In this document: in pieces, positions 1-7,705 of the stretch | Numbering within the stretch: the first letter of the stretch is position 1 | How the letters are laid out: every line of letters begins with the position of its first letter | Origin: Helicobacter ganmani | GTDB taxonomy: Bacteria > Campylobacterota > Campylobacteria > Campylobacterales > Helicobacteraceae | Direction of reading: 5' to 3' | Assembly (NCBI RefSeq): GCF_003364315.1 | Contig: NZ_NXLS01000002.1 | Span: forward strand, 186,001 to 250,000 | Length of the DNA stretch: 64,000 bases | Notes under the pieces: model-generated | The model's database searches: none | Seen by the model: the letters and a program-made list of their open reading frames with translations, nothing else | What the model was told of the DNA's origin: nothing | Made by a program: the position numbers and the translations under genes

Positions 1-37
1 TCAATAGAATTGTTTGAATGTCATTTCGTTTTGGCAT
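1..37 (-). CDS. carB: Carbamoyl-phosphate synthase large subunit, first 12 codons (partial)
   Basis: An ATG at 37 on the minus strand has AAGGA four bases upstream (42-46). The twelve codons before the window edge read MPKRNDIQTILL, which matches the strongly conserved start of the carbamoyl-phosphate synthase large subunit. That enzyme makes carbamoyl phosphate from glutamine, bicarbonate and ATP for pyrimidine and arginine synthesis. The gene runs off the window. It lies 80 bases downstream of gmk on the same strand, so it may be read from the same transcript. Identification rests on the N-terminus only. Confidence 0.75.
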   Translation of the reverse strand, partial: MPKRNDIQTILL

Positions 38-117
38 AAAATCCTTCTTGCAATTTTGGTTTGGGTTAAAATTTCGTAATTCTAGCGTTTTATGACTTAA
101 AAATTTGAGGGAAAATT

Positions 118-738
118 CTATTTTTTCCAATTTTGCAAAAAAGGTTGAAGCTGATATAAACTTGCCCTGCAAAATGCACTTCTTGCAATACAAACAAGTT
201 GCTTAGCGGATTCCTCTAGGTTTTCATTAATGATTAAAAAATCAAAATTATGGAGGCTTTCCACTTCATCTAGCGCATTTTCTAATCGCTTTTGAATCAC
301 CTCTGCACTATCACTTCCGCGCCCGCTCAAACGCTCTTTCAAAATGCTTTTACTTGGTGTTGTGATAAACACGCTTGTCGTTTGATTTGGAAAAATTTTT
401 TTAAGATTTGCTTGTCCTTGCACATCAATGTCAAAAATCACAAGCTTATCCTCTTGTAATGCCTTTAAAACTTGCGTTTTAGAAGTGCCATAATAATTTC
501 CATGCACTTGCGCCCACTCTAAAAATTCTCCCTTTTGGATTCCATTTTCAAAGACATCTTTTTCAATAAAATAATAATGCACTCCTTCTATTTCGCCCTC
601 ACGTTTCTTGCGTGTAGTAGAGGAAATAGAAAAATAATGGCTAGGAAACTCTTGTGCTAAAATTTTATATAATGAGCTTTTTCCTGCCCCGCTAGGACCA
701 GAAAGAATGAGAATCGCTCCTTTGTATTTCATAAACAT
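118..738 (-). CDS. gmk: Guanylate kinase
   Basis: This enzyme phosphorylates GMP to GDP with ATP in the cytoplasm. The 206-residue product has the usual family length. The P-loop GPSGAGKS is at residues 14-21, followed by the GMP-binding region (STTRKKREGE, then GVHYYFIEKDVF) and the lid-region RLSGRGSDS. Its start follows directly on the TAA of the upstream acidic-protein gene; a second in-frame ATG two codons in (732) is an alternative, and neither has a clear ribosome-binding site, so translation may depend on coupling. From memory, H. pylori has the same order gmk / acidic protein / nucT. Identification is secure. Confidence 0.97.
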   Translation of the reverse strand: MFMKYKGAILILSGPSGAGKSSLYKILAQEFPSHYFSISSTTRKKREGEIEGVHYYFIEKDVFENGIQKGEFLEWAQVHGNYYGTSKTQVLKALQEDKLVIFDIDVQGQANLKKIFPNQTTSVFITTPSKSILKERLSGRGSDSAEVIQKRLENALDEVESLHNFDFLIINENLEESAKQLVCIARSAFCRASLYQLQPFLQNWKK

Positions 739-2508
739 TTAGTCTTTTTTAGGAAATTGAATATTAATACTAATAGACGCACCGCTTAGCAAATCTTTTA
801 GATTTTGGGACTGCAAGGCTTGCAATGCGCCAATGAGAGATTCTAGCGAATTTGCTTGAATATTGCTTGGCAATGTGGAATCCTCTGCCACACTTGCATT
901 TGGCACAATTGGAGTGAGATTTGGGGCTTTTGCAATAGGTTCTCCCAAAGCTTCGCTCATTCCCTCTACGCTTAAGCTATCAAATTCGTCTAAGCCGCTT
1001 TCTAACGCGGCAGGCTCTGTCTTTGATTCCTCCTCTAAAGGCAAATCTAAATCTCCTGTCAAATCCGCTTCCAAATTCTCGCTTAAATCCTCTGCTATGG
1101 AATCCTCCGCATTCTCTGATTCCGTTTCATTGGTTTGTGCTGCAATTTCAGATTCTGCCCCCATATCAAGGTCTAGTTCCTCTTGCGTTTGCTCTTGAGA
1201 TTCTAAATTTAAATCACCTAAATCCTCTTCTGTGGATTCTGAAGCTTCCGCAGGTAAATCAGCCAATGAATCTCCTGAATCCGTGGATAAATCCAAGTCT
1301 CCAAAGTCGGAATCCAATACATCATTAGAGCTAGATTCTAAATCCCCCAATTCTCCTATATCCAGTCCGGAGGCATTAGAATCCGCACTTTCCTCGCCCA
1401 TATCTTGCGCTATTTCCTCTGTTGTCTCTACCGCTTTTTCATCGCCCATTTCCTCATCAAGTGCAGGCAACCCTAAATCTTCATCTGCCAACAAATCCGA
1501 TTCTGCATTTTCTAGGCTTTCCGCTTCTTTTGTTTCGTTATCAAAATCCAAATCCAAGTCTAAATCTGCTTCTCCTTCTTCGCTTGTTTCTGCAAAATCC
1601 GCACTATTGCCCTTAATATCATCGCCACCTAAGCCTTCTAACTGCACATCAAAATCCTCGCCTTGAGATTCCAAAGATTCCTCTTTAGAATCCTCCGCGA
1701 CTTCAATATTATCAAGCTCTGCTTGCAAATCACTAAAGTCCAAATCCTCACCGGCACTAGAATCGCCACCCAAATCCATCTCCTCGCCCAAATCCGATGA
1801 AGTGTCTGTTGATTCAGGTAAAGCCTCCTCATTTGAAAGTAAATCTTTAATCTCCTCCACATCACCTTTATCTAGAACATTTAAATCTGAAGATTCTTCT
1901 TTAGAATCGTCTGCACCAAAATCCAACTGCGCGTCCCCGTCCTCTGCACCAAAATCTAATGGGACATTCGCCTCTTCTCCCGCCTCTTCTATACCCTCTT
2001 CTATTGCATCGTCTGCACCGAAATCCAACTGCGCGTCCCCCTCACTAGATTCTGCGCTTGACTCCTCATCGTCTAATTGCAAATCATCAAAACCTGAAAG
2101 ATCTAATTCATCGTCTAAATTACCCAAAGATTCCACATCGTCAATCTCTAAACCATTAGATTCTCCCTTTTGATGAGCTTGCTGATTATCCATTGGAGTA
2201 ATCCCAGAAATCTTACTCAAGGTTTTTACAAGGTCCGTAGGCAAAAAAGGCTTTTGAATATACTCATTAAAGCCCTCTAAACGTTCTGTGGATTTAGCAT
2301 AAAATAAGCCAAATTTTGCTTCTGGATTTGCTGATTTATAAGAGTTAAATAATTCTTGTTCAAAACATTCGTCATCTATCAAAACAATTTCTGCACCAAG
2401 CGTTAAATCAATCTCTGGAGATTCTTCCATTTCTACGCCAAGCTTAGACACACTTAGTGCTACAAGTTTGCTAATAATGGGATTCTTATTAATAAGATAT
2501 AGTTTCAT
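739..2508 (-). CDS. Highly acidic protein with N-terminal pseudo-receiver domain
   Basis: The 589-residue product falls into two parts. Residues 1 to about 105 look like a response-regulator receiver: a hydrophobic first strand (LYLINKN), a VLIDDECF strand holding an aspartate, and a YIQKPF strand holding the conserved lysine. The acidic pocket after strand 1 is missing, so phosphorylation is doubtful. Residues 120 to about 540 are very rich in Asp, Glu, Ser and Leu, with short repeats such as DAQLDFGADD that occur twice. The C-terminus (ESLIGALQALQSQNLKDLL) turns amphipathic again. From memory it corresponds to the poly-E-rich protein between gmk and nucT in H. pylori. Its function is not known; a scaffold or partner-binding role is only a guess. 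Confidence 0.75.
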   Translation of the reverse strand: MKLYLINKNPIISKLVALSVSKLGVEMEESPEIDLTLGAEIVLIDDECFEQELFNSYKSANPEAKFGLFYAKSTERLEGFNEYIQKPFLPTDLVKTLSKISGITPMDNQQAHQKGESNGLEIDDVESLGNLDDELDLSGFDDLQLDDEESSAESSEGDAQLDFGADDAIEEGIEEAGEEANVPLDFGAEDGDAQLDFGADDSKEESSDLNVLDKGDVEEIKDLLSNEEALPESTDTSSDLGEEMDLGGDSSAGEDLDFSDLQAELDNIEVAEDSKEESLESQGEDFDVQLEGLGGDDIKGNSADFAETSEEGEADLDLDLDFDNETKEAESLENAESDLLADEDLGLPALDEEMGDEKAVETTEEIAQDMGEESADSNASGLDIGELGDLESSSNDVLDSDFGDLDLSTDSGDSLADLPAEASESTEEDLGDLNLESQEQTQEELDLDMGAESEIAAQTNETESENAEDSIAEDLSENLEADLTGDLDLPLEEESKTEPAALESGLDEFDSLSVEGMSEALGEPIAKAPNLTPIVPNASVAEDSTLPSNIQANSLESLIGALQALQSQNLKDLLSGASISINIQFPKKD

Positions 2509-2599
2509 AAATGCTCCCTATTTACTTTGTTTCGTCTTTTTAAACAAAGAGTTGGTAAAATTTTAACAATTTGTATCTTAATTTTACAAGGAACTTTTA

Positions 2600-3124
2600 A
2601 TGTTTAAACAAGTTTTAGCAACGATTGGGATTTTTATCAGCTTTTCTTGGGCGGATTCTCTCTACTTTATGCCTCAAGAACAAGATAAAGCCCTCCAAGC
2701 ATTGATTTCTACGATTCAAAACTCTCAAAACACACTAGATGTCGCAATTTATAGCTTCACAAATCGCGAAATCAGCAAAGCAATCCGCGACATTGCCAAA
2801 AAAGGTGTAAAAGTGCGAATCATTTATGACAAAAAAAGCAATCAAAACGCCAATAAATCCACCATTGGTTATCTCGCAAAGCTCAAAAATATCGAGACTT
2901 GCTTGCTAGAAGGAAAACCCTCTTATAATCGCAAATTTTATGGATTAATGCATATGAAAATGGCAATCAGTGATGAAAATTCTCTGATTTTAGGTTCTGC
3001 AAATTGGTCTAAGAGTGCTTTTGAGACGAACTACGAAACACTTTTCATCACACAAAATAAAGATTCTATTGCAAAAGCCAAAAATGCTTTTGAGGGAATG
3101 TTTTTGGAGTGCAAGAAATATTAG
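2600..3124 (+). CDS. nucT: Secreted phospholipase D-family nuclease NucT
   Basis: This small single-HKD nuclease of the phospholipase D superfamily is known in H. pylori as an envelope DNase tied to DNA uptake and nucleotide salvage. The 174-residue product starts with a signal peptide (residues 1-19, ending near SWA). The catalytic HxKxxxxD motif is seen as HMKMAISD at residues 118-125, followed by GSANWS at about 132-137. The single HKD motif implies an active dimer, as in the Nuc family. It is divergent from the acidic gene and converges on the PilO-like gene with 13 bases between them. AAGGAAC lies upstream of the ATG. Confidence 0.92.
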   Translation: MFKQVLATIGIFISFSWADSLYFMPQEQDKALQALISTIQNSQNTLDVAIYSFTNREISKAIRDIAKKGVKVRIIYDKKSNQNANKSTIGYLAKLKNIETCLLEGKPSYNRKFYGLMHMKMAISDENSLILGSANWSKSAFETNYETLFITQNKDSIAKAKNAFEGMFLECKKY

Positions 3125-3137
3125 AAATCCCCGAAAG

Positions 3138-3671
3138 CTATTTGGAATCCATATTTAAAAAATATGCGTCCAAACGAAAAGAAAAGACTAATTCCGCGCC
3201 CTCTCTTTCAATAAGAATCGGAAAGCTAAAGCGCACGATTCCGGGTAAAGCTCGTGTCATTTTTAAAGACTCTTTGAGTTTGTTAATATTTTGCAAACGC
3301 CCGCTAACCACAAAACGTTGTTTAAAGTATTTTCCCTCTAAACTAGGCGCACCATCTGCAACTACGCCAGCGTTTTCAAAGATAATTCTTAACTTTTCCT
3401 CAATTTCTCTTTGCGTGATTCTGTGTTCAAAATTTTCCAATATATGTGCATTTTGATTTTGATAATTGATAAGTTTTTGCCTTTCTGCATTACGTTGAGA
3501 TTCTATCTGTTCTTGCACATAAATCTCCTTGCGATATTGTGCATTAGTCTTACGAAAAATGTCTAATTGGGGTTTTACCACAGCCAAAAACACTCCAATA
3601 ACCATAAAAAAGTAAAAAACAAAAAAGAAAGTATTACGAATCCAATCAATCTGTGCAAAAAATGCTCTCAT
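3138..3671 (-). CDS. PilO-like bitopic inner-membrane protein
   Basis: The 177-residue product has a short cytoplasmic N-terminus, one membrane helix at about 13-33 (FFFVFYFFMVIGVFLAVV), a coiled-coil stretch rich in Gln and Arg (about 40-85), and a C-terminal alpha/beta domain. That is the layout of PilO/GspM proteins, which align the platform of type IV pili and type II secretion. It is the last of three genes joined by 4-base ATGA overlaps, in the order PilM-, PilN-, PilO-like. The assignment comes from layout and gene order, not from a recognised signature. Confidence 0.5.
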   Translation of the reverse strand: MRAFFAQIDWIRNTFFFVFYFFMVIGVFLAVVKPQLDIFRKTNAQYRKEIYVQEQIESQRNAERQKLINYQNQNAHILENFEHRITQREIEEKLRIIFENAGVVADGAPSLEGKYFKQRFVVSGRLQNINKLKESLKMTRALPGIVRFSFPILIEREGAELVFSFRLDAYFLNMDSK

Positions 3672-4189
3672 GGCTGCGCTTCCTCTTGTTGATTTAATTT
3701 GCTAATGGAAACGAAATTATACCAACCATTTGGTAGCATATAGAAATCCGCGCGGCTTTGATTAAAGATTGAACGCAAAGGCACTTCTAGCAAAAAGGTA
3801 TAAATCTGTTTGGAGGGAGTAGTGCCATAAAGCGTTAATTGATATTGCTCCATTTGGATTTTATTAAGCGTAATTTGCTCCGGGATTAAATCAAAGAGAT
3901 TCTCCACGCTATCTTTTAGCATATTGTTTTGGCTAGCAATATAAGTTTCAAATTGCACTTTCTCTTCTTCTATAATCATCATTTCTTGGTATTCTTTAAT
4001 TTCTTTGAGCATTTGTTGTTGCATTTCTATGGCTGCTTTTTCATTTTGCCGCATAAAGTATCCTTGCACTTTCAACATTGCAACAAAACCCGCAAAAATA
4101 AAAAGCGTCAAGAAAATATAGCCCCACCAAATGCGCGAAACTTTCTTGAGAATTGTTTTTTTGCCTGGTTGTGTGAAACTATAATTCAT
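3668..4189 (-). CDS. PilN-like bitopic inner-membrane protein
   Basis: The 173-residue product has a basic N-terminus, one membrane helix at about 22-42 (WWGYIFLTLFIFAGFVAML), a long coiled coil rich in Glu, Gln and Met (about 50-90), and a C-terminal domain in which LFDLIPEQITLNKIQM resembles the PilN motif 'IP.. v.L..i'. Its start overlaps the end of the PilM-like gene by ATGA, and its end overlaps the PilO-like gene in the same way. PilN binds PilM on the cytoplasmic side and PilO in the periplasm. The call rests on this motif, topology and context. Confidence 0.55.
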   Translation of the reverse strand: MNYSFTQPGKKTILKKVSRIWWGYIFLTLFIFAGFVAMLKVQGYFMRQNEKAAIEMQQQMLKEIKEYQEMMIIEEEKVQFETYIASQNNMLKDSVENLFDLIPEQITLNKIQMEQYQLTLYGTTPSKQIYTFLLEVPLRSIFNQSRADFYMLPNGWYNFVSISKLNQQEEAQP

Positions 4190-5238
4190 ACTTGCCCTTT
4201 TGATTCAAAAAACTTATAAGATTCATAGCCAAGATTTGCTAATTCTTTAGCAATATCACAAGAAAGCACATGCACTTCTAGCATTGTGATTTGTTGGATT
4301 TGTTGGAGTGTTTCTTGTGCAATATCGTGAGGATTGAAAATCACAATTTCATTGATAAACTCGCTATTATAAAGTGGATTATTATAAAATTCACTCAAAG
4401 CAGATTGAATAAATTTTGCTGCTGTATTAATGCGTGAAAAATCATCTAAATCATTACCCTTTGAGGAATCCTCACCGCTTTCATTTAAATCGTCCTCACT
4501 ATCATCATTTTTCAAGACTTTGATAAGCTCATCGTCATCACTACTTTCGCTATCCAAATCCACCACATTTTCAATATTGCTCAATTCATTTTGTAAATCC
4601 GATTCAATATCTGTTTTTTGTATATCCTCTTCGTCCTCGCTCAAAGAATGCTTAACAACGGATAATCCCAAATCAATCTCGCTTTCTAGCACATAATAAC
4701 CACCAAACAAAACTCCTGCATCTTGCTTGGTAACAATCAAAGTCATATTAGAGCGTTGAAATAACACATAGAGTTTGCAAGAATCTTGGAAAGTATCTTT
4801 TGCCAAACGATACAGAATCATAAAAGGAGAAATTACAAAATCCGCGCCAAGTTTTAAAAAACGTTTTTTCGTCTCTGCGATTCCTTGATTGGGAACATAA
4901 ACCGACCAATTATTATCAAACCGCTTATAGACGACTTCATTACAATTCACGCCATATTTTTCAAACTCACTTTCTTTATCGGAGTTAATCACACCTTGCG
5001 TAATAGACAAGGAAAGCGTAGAGACATAAGTAAAAGGATTTTTAGCGCGGATTTTTTTAATATAACGCACCGCTTGAATAGGTAACTCACCGGGATTTGT
5101 TTTAAACTCTTTTATTTGAGTTTGCTGAAGCTGCCCTCTGCGATAGAAATTCACCACAACACTGCATAATTTGTGATCCACTTCAATGCCAGCAATCACA
5201 GTGGCAAAAAAAGGGCGAATTGTTTTTATTAAATTCAT
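4186..5238 (-). CDS. PilM-like actin-fold protein with an acidic insertion
   Basis: The product has about 350 residues. The N-terminus (VIAGIEVDHKLCSVVVNFYRR) resembles the first phosphate loop of actin-fold proteins such as PilM, and no membrane helix is seen. Residues from about 195 to 275 are very acidic (many Asp, Glu and Ser), unlike typical PilM, and may be a disordered insertion. The C-terminal part (EIVIFNPHDIAQETLQQI) returns to an alpha/beta pattern. The chosen start at 5238 has GGAG five bases upstream; ATG at 5241 is too close to it. It leads an overlapping three-gene set, and no ATPase, secretin or pilin is nearby. Confidence 0.5.
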   Translation of the reverse strand: MNLIKTIRPFFATVIAGIEVDHKLCSVVVNFYRRGQLQQTQIKEFKTNPGELPIQAVRYIKKIRAKNPFTYVSTLSLSITQGVINSDKESEFEKYGVNCNEVVYKRFDNNWSVYVPNQGIAETKKRFLKLGADFVISPFMILYRLAKDTFQDSCKLYVLFQRSNMTLIVTKQDAGVLFGGYYVLESEIDLGLSVVKHSLSEDEEDIQKTDIESDLQNELSNIENVVDLDSESSDDDELIKVLKNDDSEDDLNESGEDSSKGNDLDDFSRINTAAKFIQSALSEFYNNPLYNSEFINEIVIFNPHDIAQETLQQIQQITMLEVHVLSCDIAKELANLGYESYKFFESKGQV

Positions 5239-5366
5239 CATCACTCCAAACTTAAACTCGCATTGCTAATAGTATGCAATTTTGGCTTAAAAAATAGCCT
5301 TTAAAAGCCAAAAAAATATAATTTTTTCATAAAATATTGCGCAAATTCTAAAAATTGCCTTTTGAT

Positions 5367-6179
5367 TTATTTTTCAGAATCCGCCTTATAGGATTCCCAA
5401 TGTGTGGGCAAATGCGATTCTATCTTGTGCATAGAATCTTGTACGGGCATAGAAGCATTAGAGTCTTGCATTTTGTGCGCTTTGTGAGTCATTGCAGGGT
5501 TTTGCAAAAACTTAATGCCTTTTTCAATCATCAATGCACCAAAAATAACAATCGCAATAGCAGCAAGATTCATCGCGAGTTTGCGCACAAAGGGCTTATA
5601 TAGAATCGTGTTTGCCAAAAGTCCAAAGAGTAGCAAAGGCACAATCGTCGCAATTCCAAACACCAACATCACCAATACACCCTTAACTACGCTCGCAGAA
5701 CCCGCTGCGCTAAAAAGAAACGCATAAACAAAACCACAGGGAAGCAAACCATTGAGAACTCCCAAGAGATAGAGACTCCAAGCATTTTCAAGATTCAAAG
5801 CCTTTTGGAATCGCGTTTGATACCATTTAGAATTTTGGACTGAATGTTCTAAAAGCGCGAGAAACTTTAGCTTGCCAAAGAGTGAAAGCCCCGCAAGAAT
5901 CATCAAAATACCTGCAATCAAAAAGAGCAAGCCACGCAGAGTGCTATTGAGACTAAACATGCTCCCAAGTGCGCCCACAAGTGCGCCAAGCAATACATAA
6001 GTGCTAATGCGCCCAAGATTATAAAGAAAGTGGAATCCCACAATGCGCCCTTTGCTCGCATTTTGATTTGCCAACTTTCCGCTAAAGGCAAGCACGATTC
6101 CGCCACACATTCCAATGCAATGCCCAAATCCTCCAACTAATGCAATACTAAAAAGGCTAATAAAATCTAAATTTTCCAT
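5367..6179 (-). CDS. TauE/SafE- or DsbD-like membrane protein
   Basis: The product has about 270 residues and six to seven membrane helices. The first helix carries GGFGHCIGMCGG (residues 16-27), the signature of the DsbD_2-type transmembrane family often labelled sulfite exporter TauE/SafE. Members of this family in Campylobacterota and other proteobacteria often sit with cbb3 oxidase biogenesis genes, so a role in copper or thiol handling for respiration is likely but inferred. The N-terminal halves of both bundles hold Pro-rich turns (GLLPCGFVYAFLFSAAGS) with the second conserved Cys. The start at 6179 has AAGGA five bases upstream; a longer start would overlap cysS. The C-terminal tail contains several His and Met. 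Confidence 0.75.
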   Translation of the reverse strand: MENLDFISLFSIALVGGFGHCIGMCGGIVLAFSGKLANQNASKGRIVGFHFLYNLGRISTYVLLGALVGALGSMFSLNSTLRGLLFLIAGILMILAGLSLFGKLKFLALLEHSVQNSKWYQTRFQKALNLENAWSLYLLGVLNGLLPCGFVYAFLFSAAGSASVVKGVLVMLVFGIATIVPLLLFGLLANTILYKPFVRKLAMNLAAIAIVIFGALMIEKGIKFLQNPAMTHKAHKMQDSNASMPVQDSMHKIESHLPTHWESYKADSEK

Positions 6180-6202
6180 ATTTTTCCTTGATAAATCTCG
6201 GC

Positions 6203-7621
6203 TTACACTCTTTCCCACTCGCAGCCTTGAGGAGTATCCATAATCTCAATTCCACTTGCGCGCAAATCCTCTCGGATTTTATCTGCATTTGCAAAATCTT
6301 TTGCATTTTTGTATTCCGCTCTTTTTGCAATGAGTGCTTCAATCTCTACGCGTCTTGCTTCACTCACACCGAGTTTAAAGTATTCAAAAGAATCTTTTAA
6401 GCCCACACCCAAAATTCTTGCAACCAAAGCAAGATTTGCCATAATTTGTGGAATCTTATCTTTTTGTTTGTTATCTAACATTTCGTTTGCATTCGCAATA
6501 AGTTCCTCTAAAACACTTAAAGCTTTGGAGATATTCAAATCATCGCTTAAAGCCTCTAAGAATGCTTCACTAAAGGGATTTTGCACATTTTGAGATTCTA
6601 CATTTCGTGGGTTTTTGATTTGGGTTTGTGCCAATCGTTTTTTAAGCCGATAGATTCTATCTAGCCGCTTCTTGCTTGCAAGTAAATCCTCTTCGGAGAA
6701 ATTTAACCCCGCACGATAATGTGTGCTTAAAAGATAAAATCGCAGAATCTCTCCATCGTAATTTGCCAAAGCATCTTTAATAAAAAAGCTGTTCCCAAGC
6801 GACTTTGCCATTTTTTCGCCATTAATCGTTACAAAGCCATTATGTATCCAATATTTTGCGAGATTCTGTCCCTGCGCACAACGCGTCTGACAAACCTCAT
6901 TTTCGTGGTGAGGAAACAACAAATCCGCTCCGCCTCCGTGAATGTCAATTGCATATTTGCCCTCTATCGCCAAATGTTCTTGAATCATTGCGCTACACTC
7001 AATGTGCCAACCCGGACGCCCCTTACCAAAAGGAGAATCATAGCCCACATCGCCTACACCTTTGTAACTTTTCCAAAGAGCAAAATCCTTTGCGTCGCGC
7101 TTTTGCTCACTATTTTGGATTCTGCTTTTGGATTCCTCATCTGCGATTCTACCACTCAAACTCCCATAATCCACGTCTTTATCCACAGATAAATAAATAT
7201 CTCCATTTGACGTTTGATAAGCAAAGCCTTTGTCTAGTAATGTTTGAATCATCGCACAAATACTTTTTAGACTTTGCGTCGCTTTAGGTTCAATATCGGC
7301 ACGTTCCACTCCTAGAGATTTCATTTCGTCTAAATATTTTTGCGTATAGGTCTGTGTGATTTCCTCCACACTCAAACCACTTTGCAAAGATTTGTTGATG
7401 ATTTTGTCATCAATATCAGTAAAATTTTTGGCAAAAATCACTTTATAGCCTCGCTCACGCAAGAGTTTGCGCCACAAATCAAACACAATCGCACTTCTTG
7501 CGTGTCCTAAATGCGAATCATCATACACCGTCGGACCGCACACATACATACGCACTTCTTTTGGATTAATGGGTATAAATTCTACTTTTTCTTTTAATTT
7601 ACTATCATAAATTCTAATCAT
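6203..7621 (-). CDS. cysS: Cysteinyl-tRNA synthetase
   Basis: It charges tRNA-Cys with cysteine in the cytoplasm. The 472-residue product has the class I signatures HLGH (within YDDSHLGHARS) and KMAKS, and the zinc ligands typical of CysS: the Cys of MYVCGPTVY, CSAM, and the His-rich HHENE. The ATG at 7621 has AAGGA six bases upstream; a GTG one codon earlier is less likely. It ends 23 bases before the TauE-like gene on the same strand, so the two probably share a transcript. It marks the right-hand conserved edge of the restriction island. Confidence 0.97.
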   Translation of the reverse strand: MIRIYDSKLKEKVEFIPINPKEVRMYVCGPTVYDDSHLGHARSAIVFDLWRKLLRERGYKVIFAKNFTDIDDKIINKSLQSGLSVEEITQTYTQKYLDEMKSLGVERADIEPKATQSLKSICAMIQTLLDKGFAYQTSNGDIYLSVDKDVDYGSLSGRIADEESKSRIQNSEQKRDAKDFALWKSYKGVGDVGYDSPFGKGRPGWHIECSAMIQEHLAIEGKYAIDIHGGGADLLFPHHENEVCQTRCAQGQNLAKYWIHNGFVTINGEKMAKSLGNSFFIKDALANYDGEILRFYLLSTHYRAGLNFSEEDLLASKKRLDRIYRLKKRLAQTQIKNPRNVESQNVQNPFSEAFLEALSDDLNISKALSVLEELIANANEMLDNKQKDKIPQIMANLALVARILGVGLKDSFEYFKLGVSEARRVEIEALIAKRAEYKNAKDFANADKIREDLRASGIEIMDTPQGCEWERV

Positions 7622-7705
7622 CACTTTTCCTTATGAATTTCACTCATCAATTTAAAGGGAAAGTATAGCAAAAAAGGAGGGGGTTTTAAACATTCAAAAA
7701 TAGCA

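Noticed and set aside
1915-2055. Short direct repeats that could look like a CRISPR or tandem array
   Set aside because: They encode repeats of DAQLDFGADD in frame in the acidic protein, with no spacers of even length and no cas genes; no CRISPR array was found anywhere in the window.
863-2173. Several plus-strand reading frames rich in Ser and Pro opposite the acidic gene
   Set aside because: They are mirror frames of the Asp/Glu/Ser-rich repeats on the minus strand and have no start sites or family features.
2525-2549. CTTTGTTT / AAACAAAG hairpin between the acidic gene and nucT
   Set aside because: AT-rich eight-base arms with a nine-base loop in a divergent promoter gap; too weak to call a regulatory site.
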